A stretch of 64,000 bases of DNA. It comes from Planctomycetia bacterium. GTDB taxonomy: Bacteria > Planctomycetota > Phycisphaerae > UBA1845 > UTPLA1. Position 1 is the first letter of the stretch; every line of letters begins with the position of its first letter. Below the pieces are notes generated by a model. That model ran no database searches, was not told the origin of the DNA, and saw only the letters and a list, made by a program, of their open reading frames with translations. Positions 17,498-26,253 of this stretch are shown in pieces. Where the stretch lies: the NCBI GenBank assembly GCA_015075745.1, contig JABTTW010000003.1:235594-299593 (forward strand), given 5' to 3'. The translations under genes and the position numbers were made by a program.

Positions 17498-20400
17498 CTA
17501 ATGCGACCCGCTCGTCAACTCTCGCGTCATTTCATCCACCTCTTCCAGCTCTTTCTGATTCAGCGGCGTCCCCACCGAAGCCAACCGTAGCGCCGAATCG
17601 ATCCGCTTGGCTGTCTCCAGGTGTCCGATCGCCTCCTCCTTCGAGCCAAGCTCCTTGCACACCTTCGCCAACTTGAGTAGCGCTCGCGCCTTTTCCGGCG
17701 ATGTCGCCGGCCACAGGTTCGCCGCCTCCGCGAACTGCGCCCGCGCCTCGGTCGGCCGATTCCCCTGCGCCAAAAGCACTTCGCCCAGCGTGTCCCGATA
17801 GGTCGGGTCCTTGGGACTCTGCGCCACTGCACGCACCGCCAGTGCCTCCGCCTCCTTCGGGTCCTTGTAGTCCTGCAGCAGGATCCAGGCCAGGTTGTTC
17901 AGCGCCTCGTCTCGATCCGGGTCGATCGCCAGCACCTCGCGGTACAGCTTCACCATTTCCTCCGTTCGCCCCGCGTGCGCGTGGATCAGCGCCAGCGCCA
18001 GTCGCGACGGCACCGCCTTGGGCTGCTTCGCGATCAGCGCCTCGTGCAGCTTTGCCGCCTCTTCCATCGTGGCGCCGTCGCCCGCCGAGACCAGGTACTG
18101 CGCCGCGTGCATGACAAACATCTGCCGCTCGTTCTCGCCGACCTTGTCGGCCTCGATCATTGCCCGCGCCAGCGCCGCCACCTCGTCATGCCGTCCCTGC
18201 GCTCCGACCAGGTCCAGTCGCGCCACCTTGACGCCGAGGTCCTCGCTGTGTCCCTGCTCCACCAGCGAAAGCGCCTTCTCCGCCTCGTCGTACTGCCTGG
18301 CGTCGCACCGCAGGTTCGCCAGCGTCAGCAGCAGTCCGGGGTCCTGCTCTTTGTCCTTGACGCCCTCCAGGTAGGCTGACAGTCCCGACGCTGCTTCGGT
18401 CGATCGCCCTAGCCGTTGCAGGATCCTCGCCCACGCCAGCCGAAGCCGCGTCGATGTCGGCGCCGCTTGGATTGCCTGATCCGCGTACGTCGCGAACTCC
18501 CCCAGAAACGCTGGGTCTCCGACCATGGGCGCGATGACCAGCGCGAGTTCGTAAATGTCCGCAATCGTCACATCCTGCCCTGCCGCCTTTCGCAGCGGCG
18601 CCAAGGCGGCTGCCGCCTCGCCCCGGAACATCAGCAGCATCGCCTCTGCCGTCAGCAGCAACGGTTCGTTTGCTCCGTGTTCCCGCATCGCCGCGTTGAG
18701 CAGTCGCTCCGCGATCGATTTATTTCCCGACCGAAGCGCCAGTCCGATCAGTCCGGAATAAGTGTCCACCGTCCCCTGCGGGTCCTTCGCCGCTGCCTCC
18801 AAGATCGCGCTCACTCTGCGTCCCGCCTCTGGTCCGCCCGTCAATTCCGCGATCACCGCCTCTACGAACAAAATGCCGGTGTCTCGCTCACTGGTGCTTA
18901 TGCTGTCGATCACTCTCGCTGCCTGCTCCAGATCGCCCGGCGCGCGCCGCACCACCAGTGCTTTCGCCATGCCCCGCTTCAGGTCACCCGAGTCGGGGAA
19001 CTTCTCAAGACCTGCCTGGGAGGCCGCGATCGATTCCGAAAATCTGCCCTGGTCCGCGTAAAACTGTCCGAGGTAGGCAAAGCCCCTCGCATCCGTCGCC
19101 AGTCCATTGAGGGCCAGGTAGTCGCGCTCGGCCGCCTTCTTGTCTCCGATGGACGCCAGAAAGCTGCCCCGCAGCACACGCGCGTCAAACGACTCCTTAT
19201 TCTCGACCAATTCATCCAGCGCCTTCCGCGCATCTTCCAGCCGGTTCGCGCTCCGCAGGATTCGAACCCACGCCGCCGCAACCATCACCGGGTCTGCCCC
19301 TTCCTTTTTCGCCTCGCCCAGTGCTCGCTCCGCCGCGCCCACGTCATGGGTTCTCGCGTAATGCACTGTTGCGGCGAGTACCCTTGCCCGGGGATCGATC
19401 GTTCCCGACGCCCCCTGCAATGCCAGTTGCGACTCGATCAGTCCGAGGTCCTTCGTCGACGCCGCGAGGGCGAGTCGGCGCGAAGAGAAGGCCGACGACC
19501 CCAGAACCGTCGCATAGCGATCCATCACATCAATGGCGTCCTTGAACCGCCGGTCTCGCTCCAGAAGCCTGATCAGCCGATCGGCCACTACCTCCGTCGG
19601 CGCCGCCTCCATCGATTTTCGATACAGCCGCTCCGACGCCTCGGTCTCATTCAGGTACTCGTAGAGCCCCCCCAGCACCATGACCGGTGCCGGCCATGTC
19701 GCGTCCGCCTCGATGCAGTAGCCAAGCATCGTTTCAGCCTGAGCCCGGGCCGCCGCGTCGGACTCCCCACCCGCCGTGACGATCTCCCTCGCCGCCAGTT
19801 GCCCCGCGTGCAGATGCCAGCGAAGTCCGCGCTCTCCCTCCACCGCTTTGATCTCGTCGACCAGCCGCTGCGCCAGCGCCCGCTCCTTCTGAACCTCATC
19901 GATCCCCAAGAGCAGCGATCGCGTCTCCAGGTCTTTCGGGTCGCTTTCCGCCAACCTGCTTAGCCGCCTGATTCCCGCCTCCCGCGTCTTGGAGTCTGCC
20001 GCTTCCATCGCCCCCAAACGCCGCGTAATCATCGGCCGCGAAGTTGCAGCGACCGCGCCCAGTGCAGTTTCCAAGAGCGCCCTCGCCGCGGCCTGCTTTC
20101 CTTCTCGTGTCAGAAGCTCAGCCGAAGCCAGCCATACATCAGCCGCTTCAGCGTGCGCCTTGCGGGCATCTTCCAGCACCTGCGCCGCGGCATCCCCCCG
20201 ATCGCGAAGCAAGTAAAACCCGGCCAACTCAATTTTGGCCTCCGCCGAGTCAGGTAGCGCTGCCACCGTGCCCTTGAGAATCTGCTCCGCGGACTCCATC
20301 TGGCCACTTGCCGCGAGCAGGCTCGCCAGCCGCGTCTGCACCCGCAATTCCCTGGGGTGAGCCGCTGCCAGTTCGCGAAGCACGGCGATCGCCGAGTTCC

Positions 20401-21961
20401 GCGCAGAGCTCGCTGCTTCCTCCGACGCCGTGCTCCCCAGCGCCAACTCCGCCTCGATCCGCAGCACTTTCAGCGACACGTCCTCTGGATCTCGCCGCTC
20501 CAGGTCCGCGATCGCAGCTCGCGCCCGCTCCACCTGACCCGCCGCCAGAAGCGCCTGCACCGAGGCCAGGGCCGCGCTTCGATTCATCAACTCCCCCGGC
20601 GAGGCCGACCGATAAAGCGCCGCCACCCGACCCTGCTGCCCCGTCGATTGGTACGCCCCGGCAAGAAGGTCTCTCATCCGTGATGTGAAGACGCTTATAT
20701 CTTGCAGCGGTTCCAGAAGTTCTATCGTCCCGTACGCGTCGCCTTCGGCCATCAGCACCACCGCCCGGGCCTGCGCCTTCAGCGCCTCGTCCTCCGACCG
20801 TCCGCCGCCGATCAGCGGAAGGTATTCCTCCAGCTTCTCACGCGCCAGTTTCACATTCGAATTCGCCGCCGCCAGTTCCATGGCCACCGGAAGCAGCGTC
20901 CGCCGATGCTGCGGCGACGTGATCTCCACCAACGCCTGCTCCGCCTTCGCCAGTGCCGCCCCGATGTCATTCTCCGCCGCCAGCAGTAGGATCTTCTGCA
21001 GCCATTGGTCCAGCCGCCAGTCCGTCGCGTCCAGATACGTCGCACGCACCTGCGCCTCGGACACCTCCGCCAGCTTTGCCACCTGGGCCTTTGTCCGATC
21101 CAGTTCACCGTGCACCCGCAACTCGTCACACAGCGCGAGCCGCGCCAGGATCGACATTGCCGACGCCTTCTCCGCTGCTGCAAGGTCCGCCGCCGCCGCG
21201 CTCAGCAATCGATCCCGCTCCCCGCCAAGCTGTGCACCGGCCATCTGCCTAAGCAGCCGCGCCCGTGCTACGCGCGCGCTCGCCGCGCCCGGCTCTCGCG
21301 CCAACGCCCGGTCCATCCACGTCCGTGCCTCCTCCAGTGCCGCCGGACCTGCCAGCGTCGCCGCCGTCAGGCACGCCTCGACATAGACCTCGTCGTTGCC
21401 CGGTTTGCCGTCCAGCCGCGCCAGCAGCTTTTCGATGAGTTTTGTCGACCTTGCTGCGTCCTGCTTTCCCGCCGCCGCCTGCGCCAGCCAGAACTCCGCC
21501 CGTGCGTCCCCAGGCTCCTGTTCCGCAACCAGCTTGGCAACGTACTCCAGCTCCGCCGGGTCCCCCGTCGCCAGATAAAGCATCGCCAGTCGATCGCAGA
21601 TCGCCCGGTCATACCCCCCGTCCCGCAAAAGCCGCCGATAGGTCGACACCGCCGCCCGGACATACTTCAGCTCCAGCGGCTGCGTCGAGAGCAGTGCCTC
21701 CGCGAACTTCTTGCACACGGCCGCCACTTCCGGGTCCTGGCATTCATCGATCCGTCGCCCGACATACCGGCCCAGGAGCCGCCCCGCCTCCGCCCAGTCC
21801 TCTTTTTCATAGGCGGCCAGACCGTCCGTCAAGGCGCTTTCAACCTGCCGCTCGCGCTGCCACTGCCGTATTCCGTACGCCGAAGCGCCGACAACAAGAA
21901 ACCCCACGCCGACAAACCCGAGCACGCGCAGCCGTACGGCCGCGGTTCTTCGCGTCCTCAT
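17498..21961 (-). CDS. Giant membrane-anchored TPR-repeat protein
   Basis: 1487 residues, start supported by GGAGAAG upstream. One N-terminal membrane helix (LRVLGFVGVGFLVVGASAYG), then almost continuous TPR-like helix pairs to the C-terminus; clear units include AAEAVLEDARKAHAEAADVW-like and DEALNNLAWILLQDYKDPKEA segments, with YREVLAIDPDRDEALNNLAW near residue 1350. In PEP-CTERM/exosortase systems a very long TPR protein (PrsT) accompanies exopolysaccharide genes; this protein has the same build, but here it sits about 31 kb from the exosortase and lacks a visible lipobox. A scaffold role in cell-envelope assembly is inferred. The FG-GAP gene begins 18 nt downstream. Confidence 0.8.
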   Translation of the reverse strand: MRTRRTAAVRLRVLGFVGVGFLVVGASAYGIRQWQRERQVESALTDGLAAYEKEDWAEAGRLLGRYVGRRIDECQDPEVAAVCKKFAEALLSTQPLELKYVRAAVSTYRRLLRDGGYDRAICDRLAMLYLATGDPAELEYVAKLVAEQEPGDARAEFWLAQAAAGKQDAARSTKLIEKLLARLDGKPGNDEVYVEACLTAATLAGPAALEEARTWMDRALAREPGAASARVARARLLRQMAGAQLGGERDRLLSAAAADLAAAEKASAMSILARLALCDELRVHGELDRTKAQVAKLAEVSEAQVRATYLDATDWRLDQWLQKILLLAAENDIGAALAKAEQALVEITSPQHRRTLLPVAMELAAANSNVKLAREKLEEYLPLIGGGRSEDEALKAQARAVVLMAEGDAYGTIELLEPLQDISVFTSRMRDLLAGAYQSTGQQGRVAALYRSASPGELMNRSAALASVQALLAAGQVERARAAIADLERRDPEDVSLKVLRIEAELALGSTASEEAASSARNSAIAVLRELAAAHPRELRVQTRLASLLAASGQMESAEQILKGTVAALPDSAEAKIELAGFYLLRDRGDAAAQVLEDARKAHAEAADVWLASAELLTREGKQAAARALLETALGAVAATSRPMITRRLGAMEAADSKTREAGIRRLSRLAESDPKDLETRSLLLGIDEVQKERALAQRLVDEIKAVEGERGLRWHLHAGQLAAREIVTAGGESDAAARAQAETMLGYCIEADATWPAPVMVLGGLYEYLNETEASERLYRKSMEAAPTEVVADRLIRLLERDRRFKDAIDVMDRYATVLGSSAFSSRRLALAASTKDLGLIESQLALQGASGTIDPRARVLAATVHYARTHDVGAAERALGEAKKEGADPVMVAAAWVRILRSANRLEDARKALDELVENKESFDARVLRGSFLASIGDKKAAERDYLALNGLATDARGFAYLGQFYADQGRFSESIAASQAGLEKFPDSGDLKRGMAKALVVRRAPGDLEQAARVIDSISTSERDTGILFVEAVIAELTGGPEAGRRVSAILEAAAKDPQGTVDTYSGLIGLALRSGNKSIAERLLNAAMREHGANEPLLLTAEAMLLMFRGEAAAALAPLRKAAGQDVTIADIYELALVIAPMVGDPAFLGEFATYADQAIQAAPTSTRLRLAWARILQRLGRSTEAASGLSAYLEGVKDKEQDPGLLLTLANLRCDARQYDEAEKALSLVEQGHSEDLGVKVARLDLVGAQGRHDEVAALARAMIEADKVGENERQMFVMHAAQYLVSAGDGATMEEAAKLHEALIAKQPKAVPSRLALALIHAHAGRTEEMVKLYREVLAIDPDRDEALNNLAWILLQDYKDPKEAEALAVRAVAQSPKDPTYRDTLGEVLLAQGNRPTEARAQFAEAANLWPATSPEKARALLKLAKVCKELGSKEEAIGHLETAKRIDSALRLASVGTPLNQKELEEVDEMTRELTSGSH

Positions 21962-22153
21962 TGTTCTTCTCCGATTCTGACTAAGAGTTAAACACGGCCC
22001 GTTTTCGACTTTTCAATTCTCACGGCCGAAATGGCCCAGAGCCTTCTATCCGGCTGCCGAGAGACGGCAAGCAGTGCTTTCGATTGCCTTGAACCTTGTG
22101 TCTCGATCTTTGTTGTCGTTCCAGTCGCTGGGCCTTCGCCGCAACGTAATTTC

Positions 22154-23329
22154 TTAACGCGCTGCCCAAGGTATTCCAATGAGTAGTGCTGCAAACCCCT
22201 CAAGGTCATCCGGCGTGAGCATCGAATCGCCGTTCATATCTCCTCGACAGATCTCGGTCGCGCTGGCCTCACCGAAGATTGCCACAACGAATGTCGCGAT
22301 ATCTTGCCCGTCCGTCACCCCGTCCGTATTGAGATCCCCCGCCATATCACATCCATGACAAGGCGCGGTCTGCGCGCCAATCATTTGGAGCGTCGGCGCT
22401 AGATCGGTGAGGATCGCTGACATGGGTATTGCGTGCCCCGGCTCGCACGGGGGCCCGCAATGGCATAGCCCGACCACGCAGTGATTTGCTGCGTCGAAGA
22501 TCGGCGCCCCCGATGCGCCGCCTGTCGCGATCACATCCACCCCGATCGATATCGCAATTGAGCCGCCGCCGCACGCCCCGGGTATGTCCACCGAGGTCAT
22601 CATGCCCTCGTCGTACCCCTTCACCCACCCGTTGCCGTGATGGATCTCATATACCGGCGTCCCGACAATTGGCAACTGGTAGGAGACCGGGGCGACACCC
22701 CAGTTTGAGGCAGGATCGCCTTCGAGTCGCAGCAGGGCATAATCTAATTCATCGCTCTCACGGACAACTTCCACGACCGCGTAACGCTCGGTTGGACGAG
22801 GAAAAGAGCTAATGTCGCAGTCCGCGCACTCGTAATTGAATTCGACCCTTATCTGGCTAATGTCGGACCCCACGCAATGCCTTGCGGTCAGCACCAGGTT
22901 CGGCGCTGCGATCAACCACGCCGTGCAGAATGGAGTGTCAAAATAAAATAGTCGCCCGACCGGTCGACGACTTGCATGTTGCGCCGTGCCCGCCATGCAG
23001 CCAATACCAACTTTGCCGCACGCTGTCTGGCACGGAGGACGTTTGCACAAGTTGATCGCCAGGTCAGAACAGGCCGTGCTCCAGCCATCTGAACAACAAA
23101 ATGGCGCGACTGAACAAATCTGTTCACAGCATGCAGGGTCATTGCAGCCCGGAAGCCCGTGTGCCCAGTAACAATTCTCCGCGCCTGGACAAGTAGGGTT
23201 GCTTGTTCCCGTCTCAGAACGCGGCACGTCACCGGCTGTTCGCTGATACGTCCAGAGCGAGAGCATGATTGCAAGTAAGGTAGCCGCGCACCCCGCTGAC
23301 CTTCCCGAAGAACTTCGGGTCGCCGCCAT
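22154..23329 (-). CDS. Secreted trypsin-like serine protease with Cys-rich N-domain and dockerin-like C-domain
   Basis: 391 residues; the second of two close ATGs is chosen because AGGAGG sits seven bases upstream. Signal peptide to about residue 32. Residues 47-104 form a Cys-rich module (PGAENCYWAHGLPGCNDPAC, PFCCSDGWSTACSDL) with about twelve cysteines, similar to modules repeated in many planctomycete secreted proteins. Residues ~108-300 are an S1-type protease: His151 (LTARHCVG), Asp196 (DELDYALLRLE), Ser273 (GASGAPIFD). The end holds two EF-hand-like dockerin halves (AGDLNTDGVTDGQDIATFV, CRGDMNGDSMLTPDDLEGF). An extracellular peptidase; target unknown. A ruined paralogue lies at 14111-14631. 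Confidence 0.88.
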   Translation of the reverse strand: MAATRSSSGRSAGCAATLLAIMLSLWTYQRTAGDVPRSETGTSNPTCPGAENCYWAHGLPGCNDPACCEQICSVAPFCCSDGWSTACSDLAINLCKRPPCQTACGKVGIGCMAGTAQHASRRPVGRLFYFDTPFCTAWLIAAPNLVLTARHCVGSDISQIRVEFNYECADCDISSFPRPTERYAVVEVVRESDELDYALLRLEGDPASNWGVAPVSYQLPIVGTPVYEIHHGNGWVKGYDEGMMTSVDIPGACGGGSIAISIGVDVIATGGASGAPIFDAANHCVVGLCHCGPPCEPGHAIPMSAILTDLAPTLQMIGAQTAPCHGCDMAGDLNTDGVTDGQDIATFVVAIFGEASATEICRGDMNGDSMLTPDDLEGFAALLIGIPWAAR

Positions 23330-23604
23330 TCCCATCCCTCCTGACTGCCCGCCGACTGTCAAATCAGCGATCAACGCGCCAGGCCTGCTTCCCTTGGCAC
23401 CGGCGTGTCCTTCTGACAGCGCACGAGCCAAACGTCCGGGCTCCCCAACGCCCCAATGTCCGAAGCCGTCTGACGCTTCACGGCCCTCAGGCGCGCTGAC
23501 AAAACCAACCGCAAACCGCCTGATGCGGTTCTCAGTCCATTGTATCAAATAGGGAGGAGGCGCCTGAGAGAGAGTGTGAGGGAATTTTTGGCCGATCGCT
23601 AATA

Positions 23605-24291
23605 TTATACACGGTAGTAGCGGCCTAAGCTGACTATCGCCCCCAGCCCAATCAGCCCCAGAAGCACGGCCTGCGGTGCCGGTATTGCCGTCGGCAGGAA
23701 CAGCATATCATTCTGTGCCCCTGCGTAAGTGCCCGTGGCAGCGTCGTAGGTATCCCAGAGTTGCATCACCCTCACAGCACCGATGTCCGTCCAACCCGAC
23801 GCGATTGCATGCATGAATAGCGAATTAGCCACCCCGCCGCTCTCGTTCTCCAGCCGCCAGATAGCCTGCTGAAGCTGACTTATCGCCCGCAGCCGCTGCT
23901 CATCCGTTCCCGTGAAGCTCGCCGACGATGTCACGAAGGGATTAAGCGCACTTGGGTTGGTTCGCAACGTCGTGTAAAGGTAAGCCGTACCCGGCGAGAT
24001 CGGATCAGGCTCTTGTCCACCGGCTCCTCCATTGTCAGCCGCTGTCTCGATCCGCACAAAAAAAGTGCCGTCCACTGGCGGCGCCGTCGTCTCGAGGCAG
24101 AACGTCTCAAAACTGGCATCGTCGCCGAGCCGCGCGCCGCCTGTGCTCGCGTCGAAGGCGACGAATGCCGCCGTGTTGGCGCCACCCGCTCGCTGTGGGT
24201 TGATGTTCTGGATCGTCGTCATCAGCGCCCCCTGCGCTGCCGACGCCGCGATGGCCCATGCCCCGAATTGTACGAAAAATTTATTCATCAT
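23605..24291 (-). CDS. PEP-CTERM-like sorted protein (paralogue 1)
   Basis: 228 residues. Signal peptide (FVQFGAWAIAASAAQGA), a middle domain with a conserved FETFCLETTAP block, GTAYLYTTLRTNPSAL, ISQLQQAIWRLENESGG and ASGWTDIGAVRVMQLWD, then the tail IPAPQAVLLGLIGLGAIVSL followed by GRYYRV. The tail is a PEP-CTERM variant with Pro-Ala-Pro instead of Pro-Glu-Pro, common in planctomycetes. Paralogous to 24620-25285 throughout. It resembles the Cys-containing 'thioester-domain-like' PEP-CTERM proteins (FCLE...QxAIW), although no thioester can be proven. Likely surface-anchored by the exosortase. Confidence 0.78.
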   Translation of the reverse strand: MMNKFFVQFGAWAIAASAAQGALMTTIQNINPQRAGGANTAAFVAFDASTGGARLGDDASFETFCLETTAPPVDGTFFVRIETAADNGGAGGQEPDPISPGTAYLYTTLRTNPSALNPFVTSSASFTGTDEQRLRAISQLQQAIWRLENESGGVANSLFMHAIASGWTDIGAVRVMQLWDTYDAATGTYAGAQNDMLFLPTAIPAPQAVLLGLIGLGAIVSLGRYYRV

Positions 24292-24619
24292 GTTTCCGCA
24301 GCTTGGCCTTTGAGCGACTTTCCGATGCCGCTCCCAGAAATTGGGTCCATTCTACGTCGCGGCCTTGCCGCGCTGTGACTCTCCTCGACCCATCCGGTTC
24401 CTCCGACCAGCCGCCCTCAATGTGCATCATTGTGCGCGGCGATTCGGAGTTTTCTTCGCGCCGGGCCTTGCGCCCAGCCGCTCTCCGGGGTTCCGGGCCC
24501 CGGCCGCTAGGTGTTGCCCAACAGCCGAAGCCCGCCCCGATATCTCACTAGCAATTGAGCCACGCTCACCTGTTCTACTGCTCAACCTTCTCCTAGCGAG
24601 AAGCTCCAGCACGGTCTCA
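24292..24619. other. Intergenic spacer between two PEP-CTERM paralogues
   Basis: About 330 bases. No RNA gene, promoter, repeat or plausible small gene was recognised. Confidence 0.5.
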
Positions 24620-25285
24620 TTAGATCATGCTCCGTCGTCGCTTGATCCAACCAACCGCACTGAGGCCGAGCATGCCGAGCAACACCGCACCAGGAGCTGG
24701 GATGATGGTAAGCAAATCTTGGTGGTTCTGTGTGTGCGCAGCATCGCCCCACAGATTCATCACGCGCACATTGCCAATGCTCGTCCAGCCGGCATTAGTT
24801 GCACAGGTCACGAGGCCGTTATTTGATCCGCCTTCTTGCTCAATCCACCAAATCGCGTCCTGGAGCTGAGCGGTGGCAAGCTTGCGGTCAGCCACGTTAC
24901 CTCCCTGAGCATTTGTCTTGAAAGAGCCGCTGCTCAAACAGCTATCCAACGCACTCGCGTTTGTTCTGTAGGTGTGATAGAGGTAAGCAGTCTTGAAGTC
25001 GAGCGGATCAGGGTTGCCACCACCCACGCCCCCATCGACCGCAGCTGTATTGATCGTGACAAAATATGTGCTGCCGAGACCTAAGAATTCATTCGTCTCA
25101 ATGCAAAATGTACCAAACACAAGATCGTCAGGCAAGCTGCCCGCCGGCGTGCTCGCATCTGTCGCCGTAAATACGCCGCCACTTGAAGCCCTATCAGGGT
25201 GATTGCTTACAGTTACCTTTAAGGCGGCTGCTGCCGGCGACACGACAATCGCCACGAGCGCTGCGATCAATAAAATCTTTTGCAT
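24620..25285 (-). CDS. PEP-CTERM-like sorted protein (paralogue 2)
   Basis: 221 residues from the ATG that follows GGAG by ten bases (MQKILLIAALVAIVVSPAAA is the signal peptide). The middle matches the paralogue at 23605: FGTFCIETNEFLGLG, AYLYHTYRTNASALD, TAQLQDAIWWIEQEGG and NAGWTSIGNVRVMNLWG. The tail is IPAPGAVLLGMLGLSAVGWI then KRRRSMI, a PAPG-type PEP-CTERM with hydrophobic helix and basic end. The FCIE ... QDAIWWIE pair is the pattern seen in thioester-type adhesin domains (Cys and Gln); this is a suggestion only. Duplicated gene in tandem with a 328-nt spacer. Confidence 0.78.
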   Translation of the reverse strand: MQKILLIAALVAIVVSPAAAALKVTVSNHPDRASSGGVFTATDASTPAGSLPDDLVFGTFCIETNEFLGLGSTYFVTINTAAVDGGVGGGNPDPLDFKTAYLYHTYRTNASALDSCLSSGSFKTNAQGGNVADRKLATAQLQDAIWWIEQEGGSNNGLVTCATNAGWTSIGNVRVMNLWGDAAHTQNHQDLLTIIPAPGAVLLGMLGLSAVGWIKRRRSMI

Positions 25286-25389
25286 GATTAATTCACTCCG
25301 ATTCATTCCGGTATTTCAAGAACCCGGAAAAAGACCAAGATCAAAAAAGTCCAAAAGCAAACTGTTGAAAAGTGAAAAGGGTGGACGTC

Positions 25390-25983
25390 TTACTTGGTCG
25401 TGATCGGAGGGGCCCGCTGTCCGACGTTGCGAAGGACATCTTGAAGCTGAAGGAGAACGGGAGAGATCTCCCCTTCAAAACATTGGCTTCGAACGGGCGC
25501 CGCGGTGTGCGGCGTTTCGAAAATGCATGGAATGAGATCGCCGCCCGCCAGGTCCAGCGGCGTCGCGTGGCAGACCTGTACCGGTCCACCCGAGTGATAC
25601 CAGTCCGGTACGCCGACGTGCAACTGCTTCATCGACCGCGTGAGCTGCCATGCCCCGGCCGACAGCACCGCGCTGAGCACAAGTTGCAGGCTCCCCGGCG
25701 GCGGCGGCATCCGAATCACCGCTCCGTCCGACAGGTCTACGCCGCCTACTTCGTCTGCGCCCGTCGTTCTGAATTCGCCCGAATACCGCCGAACGCTCGC
25801 CCCCAGGCACCCGCGATCGTCGACACCGGATTCGCCGGCCATTGTCGCGCTCTTCACCAAATCAGTCGCCGTCGGCGAGTGCCAGACTGGTGTCACCACC
25901 TCCGTCAGGCTCGCACGTGCAGCGCCGGCGTACGTGAGGCACGCAACCGCGATGGCAATCAGACTTGTGCGGATTTGCTTCAT
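25390..25983 (-). CDS. Secreted protein of unknown function with internal PPPPG-hydrophobic-Arg segment
   Basis: 197 residues. Signal peptide (TSLIAIAVACLTYAGAARAS). At about residues 90-115 it has RMPPPPGSLQLVLSAVLSAG followed by AWQLTRSMKQ, which has the Pro-Gly / hydrophobic / Arg layout of an exosortase sorting signal but is followed by about 80 more residues (VPDWYHSGGPVQVCHATPLD and a Cys-containing end). It is the next gene upstream of the two PEP-CTERM paralogues, on the same strand. I do not recognise the family. It could be a sorted protein whose C-terminal part is cytoplasmic or removed, or simply a single-pass membrane protein. Confidence 0.5.
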   Translation of the reverse strand: MKQIRTSLIAIAVACLTYAGAARASLTEVVTPVWHSPTATDLVKSATMAGESGVDDRGCLGASVRRYSGEFRTTGADEVGGVDLSDGAVIRMPPPPGSLQLVLSAVLSAGAWQLTRSMKQLHVGVPDWYHSGGPVQVCHATPLDLAGGDLIPCIFETPHTAAPVRSQCFEGEISPVLLQLQDVLRNVGQRAPPITTK

Positions 25984-26125
25984 AGAGTGCCCGAGTCCTC
26001 TTTCAGATAACCCTAATTTAAATCAGCCGGTCCGGGAAATCAATCATTTTTCAAAATAATTCGTGTTTTTTTTGGGCCTTCCCAGCCCTGCGCACGTCAG
26101 CATGTTCGCCGGGATCGACTTGAGT

Positions 26126-26143
26126 CCTATCGATCGTGATAGG
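26126..26143. promoter_or_regulatory. Candidate operator dyad upstream of the beta-helix protein
   Basis: CCTATCGATCGTGATAGG, an inverted repeat with arms CCTATC/GATAGG, 111 bases before the ATG at 26254. Sixteen of 18 positions match the sequence at 62839-62856 upstream of the exopolysaccharide locus. Confidence 0.5.
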
Positions 26144-26253
26144 TATTAGGCAATTCCGCGTTCTTCGTTTCACATTTTCGTGATTCGAATCGTACGCTTC
26201 TATCCGGTGCCGAACAGAGGCCCATTGGGGGGAAATGGTTGGGAGCTATCGTT

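Noticed and set aside
18416..19963. A 515-codon plus-strand frame opposite the giant TPR gene
   Set aside because: Its translation is Arg/His/Gln-rich without domains; the minus-strand frame has clear TPR periodicity and a membrane anchor.
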